A program made the translations under genes and the position numbers. The notes under the pieces were generated by a model that saw nothing but the letters and a program-made list of their open reading frames with translations, did no database searches and was not told where the DNA came from. DNA of 64,000 nucleotides from Toxoplasma gondii ME49 (taxonomy: Eukaryota > Apicomplexa > Conoidasida > Eucoccidiorida > Sarcocystidae): NCBI RefSeq assembly GCF_000006565.2, contig NC_031477.1, forward strand, positions 4,573 to 68,572, written 5' to 3'. Shown piece by piece: positions 41,844 through 52,192 of the stretch (position 1 is its first letter; each line of letters starts with the position of its first letter).

Positions 41844-42679
41844 CCGGATCAGGAAGTACCGCAAGGACACTCCTACTCTCCTGCTCTCATGGGAAGCAGA
41901 CTTGCCGACAAACTGTGCCCACGAATGTCCTCAGGCACGCGTTAGCCTATTGAAGTCACGAACGGATGAATAGCACGCGTTACGCGATACGCAGAAGAGG
42001 AAGAACGTCACGTGGCATGTTTCGCTCAGGCCCCTGCGCGAGTACGACCCTGCCGCCTGGAACCAAAGGAACGTATGTCGCGCCACAAGAAATATCCATG
42101 GTAGCAAAGACGAGTCTCAAGATAGAGATTTCAGGCAGACCTGCGCGGACACCTGAACCGCTTCTGTACGATAATGTGGTTCTCTCCATCGCCCTATACG
42201 AACGGCAGGTGGGTGACGAACCGTCATTTTGAGGTCTCCGTTTGCACGGAACACGGATGACACGCGACATCAGGTGGAGCTGCCGTCGTCGTCCTTAACG
42301 AAACACACAATCATATTCGCGAAACGAGATCGTTGCACAGGTCCACATTCCATGTTTAAACATCACCGCTGAACCCCTTGTGGCGAATACGTACTCTCCG
42401 GCTCTGAGGAAATCCGCCGTGATCCCCCCACCGCCCAAAACGTGGGATAATATAACGCGGTTGAGGTGACGCGTCTGCGCTCACTCCTGCCTCCCATTCG
42501 CCTGCATCAGCTACCCGCGAAGCTCAACACACCCTCAGTGCTCCAACCTCTCTAATCGGTTCGGAAATATATTTGCTACAAACAAAACAGCCATCCATTT
42601 ATCCATCCATCTGCCGCACCACCGGTACACATGCTCTGCATTTCTGTGGGCCCACATTCAACTCGTAGATGCAAATCCC

Positions 42680-43235
42680 CTCCCCCATAAAATAGCAGAG
42701 TATGACACACATCAAGCAGCATTAGACACCCGGCCTCATGCACCACCCCGTTCCTACAGCCGCGGACACAGCCAATCTGTGATCCCCCTAAAGGCCAACG
42801 AAGGCCGCGGGAGCGACGACACCCCACATCGAATTCAAATGCAGTTACGCTGAGTGCTCCAACTCGGATGTCAACCAAGAAAACTGTTCCTCCAGTTGCG
42901 CTGAGCGAACATACATGGACAGACGCCTCAGACTACTCTCTCCGCGTCGGATGGGCAAGACCGAACATCACGTGTAGCTGCTGTCAAGGTTCCCGACGCG
43001 CCAAGCGCGGCCCCTAACACCACAACATTGCTGCAGCATTCCCACTCCATGCTTTGCACAACAGAAGTGAAAACCGTAAAACGAGCGCGCACATCGGCCG
43101 TCTGATGAAGCACACCACTACCCCTGCAAACGACTTGCGATAAAGGCGGCACACAAGTAGCTCCTCCGCACCCACGCCTGCCACCCCTCCACCGTCACAT
43201 GCGACCCTCGAGGCCCTATAACCCGTCAGCGCCCC
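42680..43235. other. Transition from satellite to duplicated zone; no gene seen
   Basis: M4-like sequence breaks off after gcccacattcaactcgtag. What follows is unrelated to the satellite modules, keeps the C-rich plus-strand bias and contains no convincing exon or repeat. Confidence 0.7.
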
Positions 43236-44890
43236 CGATCCTTTCCCCTTGGTCGACTCCGATGCCACTGCCTCACAGACCTCAACACACGAACACGCCT
43301 CCCGACTTGCGTGCCCCTTTCTCACACAACTCTCGCACGCTGCCCACTAATGAACTTGCATTCAGTTATCGACATCAGACTTCGCCCGCCTACCGCAGCA
43401 CTCTGAACATGGGAAGTAGCATGCCATCAACAAGCGCCTGCTGTGAAGAGACTCTGGCCTGACGAAAACATCAGGCGGCAAGCATGCCCTTCTGGCGTAT
43501 TAGTGTCACATCGCTTCCCACCAGGCAGTTCCTTTGCGCGTCGATCGCATTCCAACACGCCTCGTAGCCCCGGACATAGATGAGCAAGCCGTGAAGTAAC
43601 CATGCACGACCTCGTCCCACATAGCGGCCGCCCACATCTGATGCAGCTGCCCGTTCCTCAAATAGTCAATTCAACGGCTACGCCAAGCCGCAGTGGACCC
43701 CATAACCAAACGCAATCCTTGCCAGCTACTCGCCATTGCTCCGCCCAATAATGCGGTCGCCCACGTCGCCGACATAAGACTGTTCACGTGCTATGAGTCC
43801 CAGGAGCACTCAGAACCAGATGATCGCACAGTCGTAACCGTCCACAAGATACGGCGCCTAATCTGCGCAGAAGTCGTCCACGGAAACGTGGTAAAACGCC
43901 ATTCTAACCCAAGCATGTCTGCGGAGCTCCCCACGCAGATTCCACGCCAGCGAACTAGCCAGAGTCTCTCGAGACCAAGAAGCTGCGCACGGCACAAACT
44001 GCCTGCTAGTGCTCCCTGCTGCCCGCTCTCTGGCCCGGCATCTACTCGACAACAATGACTGCCGCGTCCCATGCGCATACAGCCTTGACCTGGCGAAACA
44101 CACGAACCCACAATGCCGCGAGTACGCAAGAGCGACAGCCGACACAATATTGCATTCACCCTCTTCGTCAGGCCACCCTGCCATCCAGTGGCTGCCTGAA
44201 TCGGGTCAGCTGAGATGATACAGACGCAACGCTTTGGGCTACACCAGCTACCACAATGAGTGGTATGCCACGCGCCAGCACATCCCTATTCGAAGCCGTC
44301 AGACACTCCACGGGTCGCCGATTTAATCTGCATCATCTACTTTGCTTCGACATTGGCGACGGGCACTCCTAATGTTTCTCTCAACTCTAGACGCCATACG
44401 TCAGCAAGCTGATGAAGCAAAAGAGGTCGCAACGAAGCGGTACACGAATGCAGGTCGCGCCACCAATCGGCCACGCTAAAGGGATGTTGGTGTAATCCCA
44501 AGACAACGACACGAACAAACATCACGCAAAACCACGAAAGAAAAATACCACCTGACGCGCTACACCGTCCCGAAACTGCTCCCGCCTAACGCGCCGACTC
44601 GGGGCACGCACGTCTACACGCGACGACACCTCGTGGCCGCCGTGTAAACATCTCCAGGTTGCTACGGTTCTACGGCTCAAGTGCAACTATTTCTGCAACC
44701 TAACAGCGTCATCGATTACCAGCTTCTCAAACGTGCTCTACATCTCTGCAGTAGCACACTGTACCCCGAATCAACAATTCTCTGCTTCTCGCTCGCTTCC
44801 CAAAAACACCCACAACCTCCTCCCTCTGCCCAAGCAGTCGTCCCCTCAGCCACAGACCGTTGACACGCCTACATTCATGGCTATACAACC
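43235..44890. repeat. Duplication copy 1 (shorter)
   Basis: Nearly identical to 45,707-48,068 apart from one block missing at 43,803. The offset is 2,472 bp before that point and 3,178 bp after it. Differences within the shared parts are a few single bases. Short open frames exist on both strands but show no splice or domain pattern I recognise. Confidence 0.9.
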
Positions 44891-45240
44891 TTGTCTTCAC
44901 ACGTTCCCACTCTACCTTCTCTCCACAAATTGCCTACCTCCTATATGCGGAGACCAGGACCTCGAATGTGGCAGCAATGGGAAGTCTCGATGGCAGTAGC
45001 TCCCCTCAGGACTCGTGCCCTCCATTGAGCCAGACTGACACGTAGTCGCCACTCTCATCAACCTCGCCACCACTTAAAAACCCACACGACGGCATGCAGC
45101 GCATCGCCTCTCGTTCTTTCGAGATGCAGCGGGTTCCTGCCCTCACCAATACAGGGCGGTAGTCGGCATTCAACATACTCGACAAAAGCAGAGCAAATGC
45201 ACACGCACTACAAGACGGGCCTATACTCCTGAACCTGCTA
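44890..45240. repeat. Diverged extension of duplication, copy 1
   Basis: This is similar to 48,068-48,430 (shared landmarks gccacttaaaaacccacac and ggggttcctgcc-type sequence) but with many more differences than the adjoining block. The change in similarity is abrupt at ctatacaac/ctatacagc. Confidence 0.7.
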
Positions 45241-45707
45241 CGCGAACAAACCAGTTCTACGAGAACAGCAACGCTCAGACAGGAGTCTAAATGCTACGCA
45301 TCTCCCACCACCAGAGCTGCACCTGTCATGTGCAAACCGCCAACAACTGTACACCCGGTCTCATCCCCCGCACACCATGATCCGTTCCTCCCTCTCAGTG
45401 CAGAATCGGACATGCTGCCTACGATCCACCCGACGAGCCATACACGATGATGAAACCTTCCCGATTGCGCAATTATATCACAAGCCTTATGAGAAAAAGC
45501 ATACCTCCCTCAGCTGCAACGACACACGGAAAACACCAAACGACAAGCACTAAACATCAACCGTGACACCGATGCAGTGGCCACTCTCAAGTTGCTGCCG
45601 CCGTCCCTCCCCCTGTGCTCAACGTTACGCTGTGAGCGCCGCCCCCCACCCCCACACCCAACTCCGCATTCTATCTACTACAAATGACAGCGTCTGCATC
45701 CGATCCC
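45240..45707. other. Spacer between duplicated copies; nothing recognised
   Basis: C-rich, non-satellite sequence without a supported gene, RNA or internal repeat. Confidence 0.6.
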
Positions 45708-48068
45708 CGATCTTCTCCCCTTCGCCGACTCTGATGCCACTGCCTCACAGACCTCAACGCACGAACACGCCTCCCAACTTGCGTGCCCCTTTCTCACGCA
45801 ACTCACGCCCGCTCCCCACTAATGAACTTGCATTCAGTTATCGACATCAGACTTCGCCCGCCTACCGCAGCACTCTGAACATGGGAAGTAGCATGCCATC
45901 AACAAGCGCCTGCTGTGAAGAGACTCTGGCCTGACGAAAACATCAGGCGGCAAGCATGCCCTTCTGGCGTATTAGTGTCACATCGCTTCCCACCAGGCAG
46001 TTCCTTTGCGCGTCGATCGTATTCCAACACGCCTCGTAGCCCCGGACATAGATGAGCAAGCCGTGAAGTAACCATGCACGACCTCGTCCCACATAGCGGC
46101 CGCCCACATCTGATGCAGCTGCCCGTTCCTCAAATAGTCAATTCAACGGCTACGCCAAGCCGCAGTGGACCCCATAACCAAACGCAATCCTTGCCAGCTA
46201 CTCGCTATTGCTCCTCCCAATAATGCGGTCGCCCACGTCGCCGACACAAGACTGTTCACGTGCTATGAGTCCCACACAGAACCAGCCCGAGCATGCTGCT
46301 GCCATCCGCTCCCGTCCTCAACGCTTCTGCTACTCTCCTGACGCCCCGGATACGCTCGCGCCGCCGTCACACCCAACGTCGCCTCAACTCCTCCACCCCC
46401 CTTGCATCCACGTCCATGTGCCTACTTGCTGTGCAGCACGGCAACAAGCCATCAAACTCCAAAAGTCGGAATGTATGCAAACACCCGCCGCACCTGCCAC
46501 CACCGTCAGGCTTCGAGTGAAACGTGTTCCACGTCACGTCCAGTTCTGCCCATGCAACGCAAATCCAGCACCTCCAGGCACGGCAGCCTTACCACCACAA
46601 AACACATGATCGCCACACTGGCGTCCCCATGCTTCTCACTCCTTAATCACCTCAAGCATGCAGCCGCCTGTACTGAAGGTGACCAGGGTCAGCAACACGT
46701 GGATCCTTCAAAAGGTTCTCGCATCTCCTACACATATTGCACGACCCCCCGACTCTTGCAAAAGCGCCGTCTGTATACAACCACAAATCACTTGCGAAGC
46801 ATACAACGTAGCCAGCATCCCGCATCACACAAACGCCGCCAGGACCATTGCGAGCGCGAAACAAGGAACCTCACTCGAAACGACTGCGCAGCGACGCCAC
46901 CTCGCTTTTCTGTTCCCCATGGCACACACGACAGCGCGGCACCTCGAAGCCCAGATCCAACGCCGACAACGACGACCTCAGGAGCACTCAGAACCAGATG
47001 ATCGCACAGTCGTAACCGTCCACAAAATACGGCGCCTAATCTGCGCAGAAGTCGTCCACGGAAACGTGGTAAAACGCCATTCTAACCCAAGCATGTCTGC
47101 GGAGCTCCCCATGCAGATTCCACGCCAGCGAACTAGCCAGAGTCTCTCGAGACCAAGACACTGCGCACGACACAAACTGCCTGCTAGTGCTCCCTGCTGC
47201 CCGCTCTCTGGCCCGGCATCTACTCGACAACAATGACTGCCGCGTCCCATGCGCATACAGCCTTGAACTGGCGAAACACACGAACCCACAATGCCGCGAG
47301 TACGCAAGAGCGACAGCCGACACAATATTGCATTCACCCTCTTCGTCAGTCCACCCTGCCATCCAGTGGCTGCCTGAATCGGGTCAGCTGAGATGATACA
47401 GACGCAACGCTTTGGGCTACACCAGCTACCACAATGAGTGGTATGCCACGCGCCAGCACATCCCTATTCGAAGCCGTCAGACACTCCACGGGTCGCCGGT
47501 TTAATCTGCATCATCTACTTTGCTTCGACATTGGCGACGGGCACTCCTAATGTTTCTCTCAACTCTAGACGCCATACATCAGCAATCTGATGAAGCAAAA
47601 GAGGTCGCAACGAAGCTGTACACGAATGCAGGTCCCGCCACCAATCGGCCACGCTAAAGGGATGTTGGTGTAATCCCAAGACAACGACACGAACAAACAT
47701 CACGCAAAACCACGAAAGAAAAATACCACCTGACGCGCTACACCGTCCCGAAACTGCTCCCGCCTAACGCGCCGACTCGGGGCACGCACGTCTACACGCG
47801 ACGACACCTCGTGGCCGCCGTGTAAACATCTCCAGGTTGCTACGGTTCTACGGCTCAAGTGCAACTATTTCTGCAACCTAACAGCGTCATCGATTACCAG
47901 CTTCTCAAACGTGCTCTACATCTCTGCAGTAGCACACTGTACCCCGAATCAACAATTCTCTGATTCACGCTCGCTTCCCAAAAACACCCACAACCTCCTC
48001 CCTCTGCCCAAGCAGTCGTCCCCTCAGCCACAGACCGTTGACACGCCTACATTCATGGCTATACAGCT
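45707..48068. repeat. Duplication copy 2 (longer, with extra 706 bp)
   Basis: Matches copy 1 at 43,235-44,890 but carries an extra 706 bp at about 46,275-46,980, between gctatgagtccca and ggagcactcagaacc. The extra block has the same composition as its surroundings and no transposon-like terminal repeats. Confidence 0.9.
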
Positions 48069-48430
48069 TTGTTTTCACAAGTTCCTCCCCTCTCTACGCT
48101 TCACAAACCACCTACCGCCTGAGTGCCAGACCCGGAGTCCCGCCGCTTCAGCCATGATGAGTCTCGACGGTAGTCACCCTGCAGCATTCTGCCAACGGAT
48201 GGAGCCGGTCGGAAACGCAGTCGCCAGTCTCATCCACTTCGCCGCCACTTAAAAACCCACACGATGGCATACAACGCATCGGCTCTCGACTAATCAAGAT
48301 GTCACGGGGTTCCTGCCCCCACCAGTAGGTGGCTGTTGTCGTCCCTCAACACGCTCGACAGAAGCACAGCAAATTCGCACGCACTTCCAGACGGGTCTAT
48401 ACTCCTGATACGTGTACACGAACAAGCGTG
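48068..48430. repeat. Diverged extension of duplication, copy 2
   Basis: Counterpart of 44,890-45,240, alignable but with clearly more substitutions and small indels. After about 48,430 similarity to copy 1 is lost. The bases to 48,757 hold nothing I can identify. Confidence 0.65.
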
Positions 48431-48756
48431 TATAAAGAACTATGCAGCGCCCAAGCGAGCGTGAAAACGCCCATTCATGTGAAAATGGGTACGCACGTGC
48501 CGCCCATACCCCGCCTTAGCAATCATTCACAACGAATTCGCTGTCAACCACCCGACCACAAACCACTCCAATCTTTCACAGCATAATGTTCAACGAACGC
48601 TCATACTTTACTCAGTGGTCAGCACCACTCACAACGCGTTTGTCAGAGGTTCTGGTCGATGGACAAATCCTATTTTTTCAGTGGCTAGTTTCTGCATACG
48701 TACTTTGGCAAGCTAGGAAAAACAGCCAAAGACGCAACGGGCACCACAGGGGGAGC

Positions 48757-49297
48757 TCACCCGGTTCCGTCTGAAACCCTACCCAATAGCCCACGAGCTT
48801 TCACCATTGAACTGTCAGCTTGTTTCTCACTAGACGGTTGCTCTTCCAGTCTTATGCCAACGCGTGCGTCAAGGCCTAGCACCGACAGGCAAGCTGTGTT
48901 TTGCGTATGCAATGCCCAATGAAACACAACCCAAACCGCTCCGTTCATGGCAGCATCGCAATACTCGCAACCCCATCGAGCAGCTATGTCAAATCCCCCC
49001 AAACTGCAAGACCGCATTCGCCACGCCCCAAGTAACTACCATTGCCCCGCCGCTCAACACACATGCACACGATTCTTGCGAATATAGCCCCATGAGGTCT
49101 CGTCCCTTTTTGCTGCGCGCTCTCCTCCAACAGAAACCAACTGTTCCTTCCGTTCTCCGATCTCTACTGCCACTTTCGATGTGCACGCCGGACTTCCTTG
49201 ATTCATCCCTCGGTATCACAAACGTTGTCCCACCAAAAATCACACACACCTTCCAACGTCTGCTTACCTTCTGCCTCCGTACCCCACAGTTCGCCAT
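48757..49297 (-). pseudogene. Possible frameshifted 3' remnant of the neighbouring secreted/membrane gene
   Basis: Downstream of the stop at 49,203 two more open frames overlap and continue on the same strand: 49,297-48,989, and then 49,017-48,757 in another frame. Their translations have ordinary mixed composition (for example SKKGRDLMGLYSQ and RLEEQPSSEKQADSSMVKA), unlike the low-complexity frames of the satellite. The simplest reading is that the gene ending at 49,203 once extended further and has suffered one or more frameshifts; undetected introns are the alternative. No family is recognised. Confidence 0.35.
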
Positions 49298-51040
49298 ACG
49301 CCATAAGTCTTAGACGAGACGTGATCAATCCTGTCCAGGGACATGGGGTTCTCCTCGAAAACAGAGAATTTTCGACAGCTCTCCCCGATGTCAAACCACG
49401 ACGCACAAAAAATCTCACCATGATCTGCATTCGAACCAACCTCCGCACGATTTCCACAACTCTGTCAGACACGATGCCTTTCCTCGGAACACGAAACGCC
49501 GCCCGAGTACTCATCTCCTCAACGGGAGCAGTCTTCTTCAACTGGCGGCGCCGCAACTTTGCATGTAGAATCGTGATGACCCGTTCACGATGCAGTCCAG
49601 AAGCGCACATAAATCTCAGAATCACTGGGGGAATGTCGTGCTGCCGCGGTGGAGGCAGGCGGTGACGGAGGTAGTTCCAGATGAGCGTGAAAAAAACCAT
49701 GAACCCAGAAAGAATAACCCCAACCCCACCGACGCCGCCAGGGCACGCACAGACAGACACTGCGCTCGGCAGCGTAACTTGAAAATGGTACACCCGTAAC
49801 GATATGCCAGCAACAGTGAACACGTCAGTCGGCACGGATTTCTCCGCTCCTGAGGTTTTCTTCATGACACCTCCGAGGCGACAAGCTATGTGCAGATCCA
49901 CTGCGGACCTGCAAGAAAAGCCAGAAGTACCACTGTCTCCTCTGCTCACGGCCTCAAACTGACAACATGCCGCTCACAGCTCACCACGGCACAACAGGTA
50001 CGCCCCGCTAGTGTGCCCCCTGTCCGCTGAGTGTTATCTCGAGCTGAGAGTATTCCGCGAGCTAAACTCTCAACTCGCTGTTAGTGTCCCAACCCCGACA
50101 TCCGGCTCCGACCTCTCCACCCCGTGGTTACCAGTGCACGTGCATGGCGTGCGTCTCCATAGTCCGACACATACGCTCTTCGACAAGGCTCGAAAGAGAC
50201 TGATGTGCATTCCGTCTTCATCAACATACTTCTGACAACTTACTGTCACCGCCTGAAAACAGAAATACCAAAGGCGTGGCCGGAATCGCACTGTGAACAC
50301 ACCGACCGTTGCTCTTCGTAAGCCGCCGGCAACTAGTCGCCCTTGGATGACGTCAAAGTACTGCGACGCCTCCTACCATGCAGTTGATTCCTGTGGCGTA
50401 TTTCATCGTGTTCGCTAGCATCTGGCATCGACGAAAACACCGTGCTATCGGCATGGGTTGTCCAATACCACAGATCTGCTGCTCCTCTCATCGGACCATC
50501 GTGTTCCTCGCAGAGCACCACTGCGTCAAGTCGTATTCTCGACCACAATACGTTAAGCAACCCTTCCTGAGTCCCCTCCACTACTCTGCCCCTTGATTCA
50601 ACCGCGCAGGTCGCCTGTGCAGAACCACCCAAGTGCTCTGCGTCCTGCCAAGCAGCCGCCATCCGCTCCCATCACCATCGCTCCCGATGCCCTCCCGACA
50701 CCTCCAATTGACTCGCTGTTCCACTCACACCGCCCCCTCATCCCCGGGAGCCACTGCGCATAATGTGCCTAGATCCGGTGCAGCAACGACACAGTCCCTC
50801 ACGCTTCTACAGTGGAAATCCGTGCAACGTACCGCACGTGCCGTCACGAAGCGGACCGGCATTGGACGAGTTCAATGCCGCCTCCCATACTAAACGACGC
50901 ATCCCAGCTTCAACACCCCTACGCCGTGCAAATGCACCACCACAAAACAGAAGGCCTGCAAGCTGGCGATACGCTTCTCCCGTCGTGGCCGCCGCAAGCA
51001 TGTAGACTTCCATATTCAAGGCGAGTAGTATGAGCAACAT
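49203..51040 (-). pseudogene. Putative secreted/transmembrane family protein, probably decayed, two exons
   Basis: Exon 2 (from 49,908 or 49,900 to 49,203) follows a strong acceptor: the pyrimidine tract ggcttttcttgcag, with a second AG eight bases later. It encodes a hydrophobic segment (VILSGFMVFFTLIWNYL) followed by a long basic region with repeated R/V/I runs. A candidate exon 1 at 51,040-50,833 starts with ATG and a signal-like stretch (MLLILLALNMEVYMLAAA) and ends at the consensus donor GCG|gtacgt. It joins exon 2 in frame only through the second acceptor, giving about 301 residues with the membrane segment near 125-147 and an intron of about 930 bp. A minus-strand ORF of 109 codons at 50,662-50,333 would lie inside this intron; I cannot exclude that it is an exon. 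The layout (signal peptide, one membrane helix, basic tail, beside a satellite) resembles the Toxoplasma-specific subtelomeric families A-E, an inference from layout only. Frames continuing past the stop suggest it is a pseudogene. Confidence 0.4.
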
Positions 51041-51468
51041 GGAAGCTCTTGAGACACTTGCCAGCAATATACCGGTTGCAATAAATTCAAACGGCTCTTG
51101 AACGAGACCGCTCCTCCACACTCACACTGCTCACAAACATGACGATGAACTCAGCGTCCGCCGTCACACAGCCGGTGGCAGCACGCACTTAGTCGCTACA
51201 TGCAGCACCTCACGCAAAAGGACCTAAGAGGGCGCTACCTCTCCCTTCCTCTCCGCCCGGGCCGCACGGCATTACAAAGCCCAGAACCATCAATGATGGT
51301 GAGGAAAGACAGAGACAACAAACTCGCATAAGCATACACTCACAGCAATCAAAGTAGAGTGGTCGCTGCTGCACCAATGTCGTCCACACAATGCGCTGAC
51401 GCATCACTATACCTCATGTGTCCATACGGAATTCCACAGTCAGATGCAACGCTGGGTACACTCGTGAA
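51041..51468. other. Spacer, nothing recognised
   Basis: Mixed-composition sequence between two minus-strand loci. It would hold the promoter of the gene starting at 51,040 if that model is right. No motif was identified. Confidence 0.5.
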
Positions 51469-51863
51469 TCACAGTAGGATACCCGCAACCTGGCGCAAAC
51501 CACCGGATGAAGCTAACCGGTCAGCCTGCTGACTGCCTGCAACAACGTCATCGCTGAGAATGCGTACTTCCTCGCGCTGGAGAAGCATGACGGAGAGAGC
51601 CGCCATTCCCGTACTGCACGCGTGACAGCCGATACGAGATAGAATCCCCAGTCCCCCCCTCTTGGTTCGGTAATTGTCGCAGGTGGGTCCACTGTGGTGC
51701 CACGGACGCAGTGCGTAACACCTCCGGGAGACGCGGCTCGCCCACCCGATCCACAGTAACTTTTTAAAGCGCCTCACCCTTCTACCATTGCCGCTCCAGT
51801 CGGCCGACCTTTTCCGGCTTCTGCTGCGGTTCAAGGGTTGCTTGAAGTTAGATAAAGACTCAC

Positions 51864-51950
51864 CTGAGGTGCGTGGTGCTCTTGTTGATGAAGACCAAGT
51901 GAATATCCAGTCCCCTAGTTGGGCCACCAACCTCAGCCACTCAGCGAAGA
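51864..51950 (-). CDS. Possible internal exon of an unrecognised gene
   Basis: An open segment of 87 bases bounded by an acceptor (ctgaaaacag) and an excellent donor (CTCAG|gtgagt). In one frame it reads as a W-rich peptide containing RLVAQLGDWIFTWSS. That frame continues open to 51,469 but without an ATG start (upstream stop TAA). The opposite strand (51,788-52,087) also has an ATG frame of 99 codons with ordinary composition, so strand and reality are both uncertain. It could be the 3' part of another minus-strand family gene downstream of the 52,193-53,178 gene. Confidence 0.22.
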
Positions 51951-52192
51951 CTGTTTTCAGACAGTCCACCAAGAAAAACCGTTACTACATCATCCCACAA
52001 CGATTGTGGGCCTTCGGGTGCTTTCAGACAGCTACAGTAGACTGTCGACGATTTGGTGTCTTATGTTGCCGGGACATAGTAGCATAGTCAACACTGTTCA
52101 ATCGGCAGTGCCTCTCCACTGACAGCTGTGCCAGTGTAACGTTGATGAGGAATGCTGTCCATGAAACACCGCATCGCGAGAGAAGCCACTCG

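Larger units (their letters stand above)
1..42680. repeat. Subtelomere-like mosaic satellite array
   Basis: The whole interval is built from a limited set of modules that recur in different orders. Useful landmarks are: module M4, carrying gaagcgacccgccttcac, near 7250, 9840, 14226, 15407, 18644, 22177, 23357, 24539 and 33299; module M3, carrying gcagacctctggctcctttg, near 2034, 4241, 8717, 10948, 13104, 17519, 19566, 26478 and 34837; module M2, carrying aagaaccagtgtctcctgcc, near 4060, 10766, 12925, 17340, 26303 and 34655; and module P, with the near-invariant end gtttgcacggatgatac. Copies differ by scattered substitutions and short indels. Frames are open by chance on both strands, protein versions of one module are interrupted in other copies, and no start, splice or domain pattern is conserved, so I call no genes here. 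Toxoplasma has several described satellite families near chromosome ends; I could not assign these modules to a named one. The right border is near 42,680, where the last M4-like copy breaks off. Confidence 0.93.
35460..42680. repeat. Second, diverged satellite subfamily
   Basis: A related but distinct family. The landmark cgcttcatctcctacgcaat occurs at 36,196, 37,563 and 40,200 (offsets 1,367 and 2,637 bp). A P/M4-like unit at 38,080-38,880 recurs at 41,844-42,660, 3,759 bp away and nearly identical. A more diverged P-like copy lies at 39,130-39,430. Two gaps (38,018 and 41,534) fall at the same place in the two nearly identical copies. No gene is supported. Confidence 0.85.

Noticed and set aside
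1..42680. Dozens of open frames of 60-200 codons, including H/T/P/R-rich ones
   Set aside because: They lie in tandem satellite, overlap in several frames at once, and are low-complexity products of C-rich composition. Equivalent frames are broken in other copies and none has splice or start support.
1..42680. Toxoplasma 529-bp diagnostic repeat
   Set aside because: The periods and the C-rich modules here do not fit that element's T-rich, purine-block sequence as I know it; no match was noticed.
46275..46980. The extra 706 bp as a transposable element
   Set aside because: No terminal inverted repeats, poly-A end, long target duplication or transposase frame; a deletion in the other copy explains it equally well.
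50333..50662. 109-codon ATG frame on the minus strand
   Set aside because: It falls inside the proposed intron of the gene at 49,203-51,040, lacks a signal or domain, and cannot be joined in frame to either neighbour with good splice sites.
51788..52087. 99-codon ATG frame on the plus strand
   Set aside because: Composition is plausible, but it opposes all better-supported genes and overlaps a minus-strand segment with a strong donor site. It is left as an alternative only.
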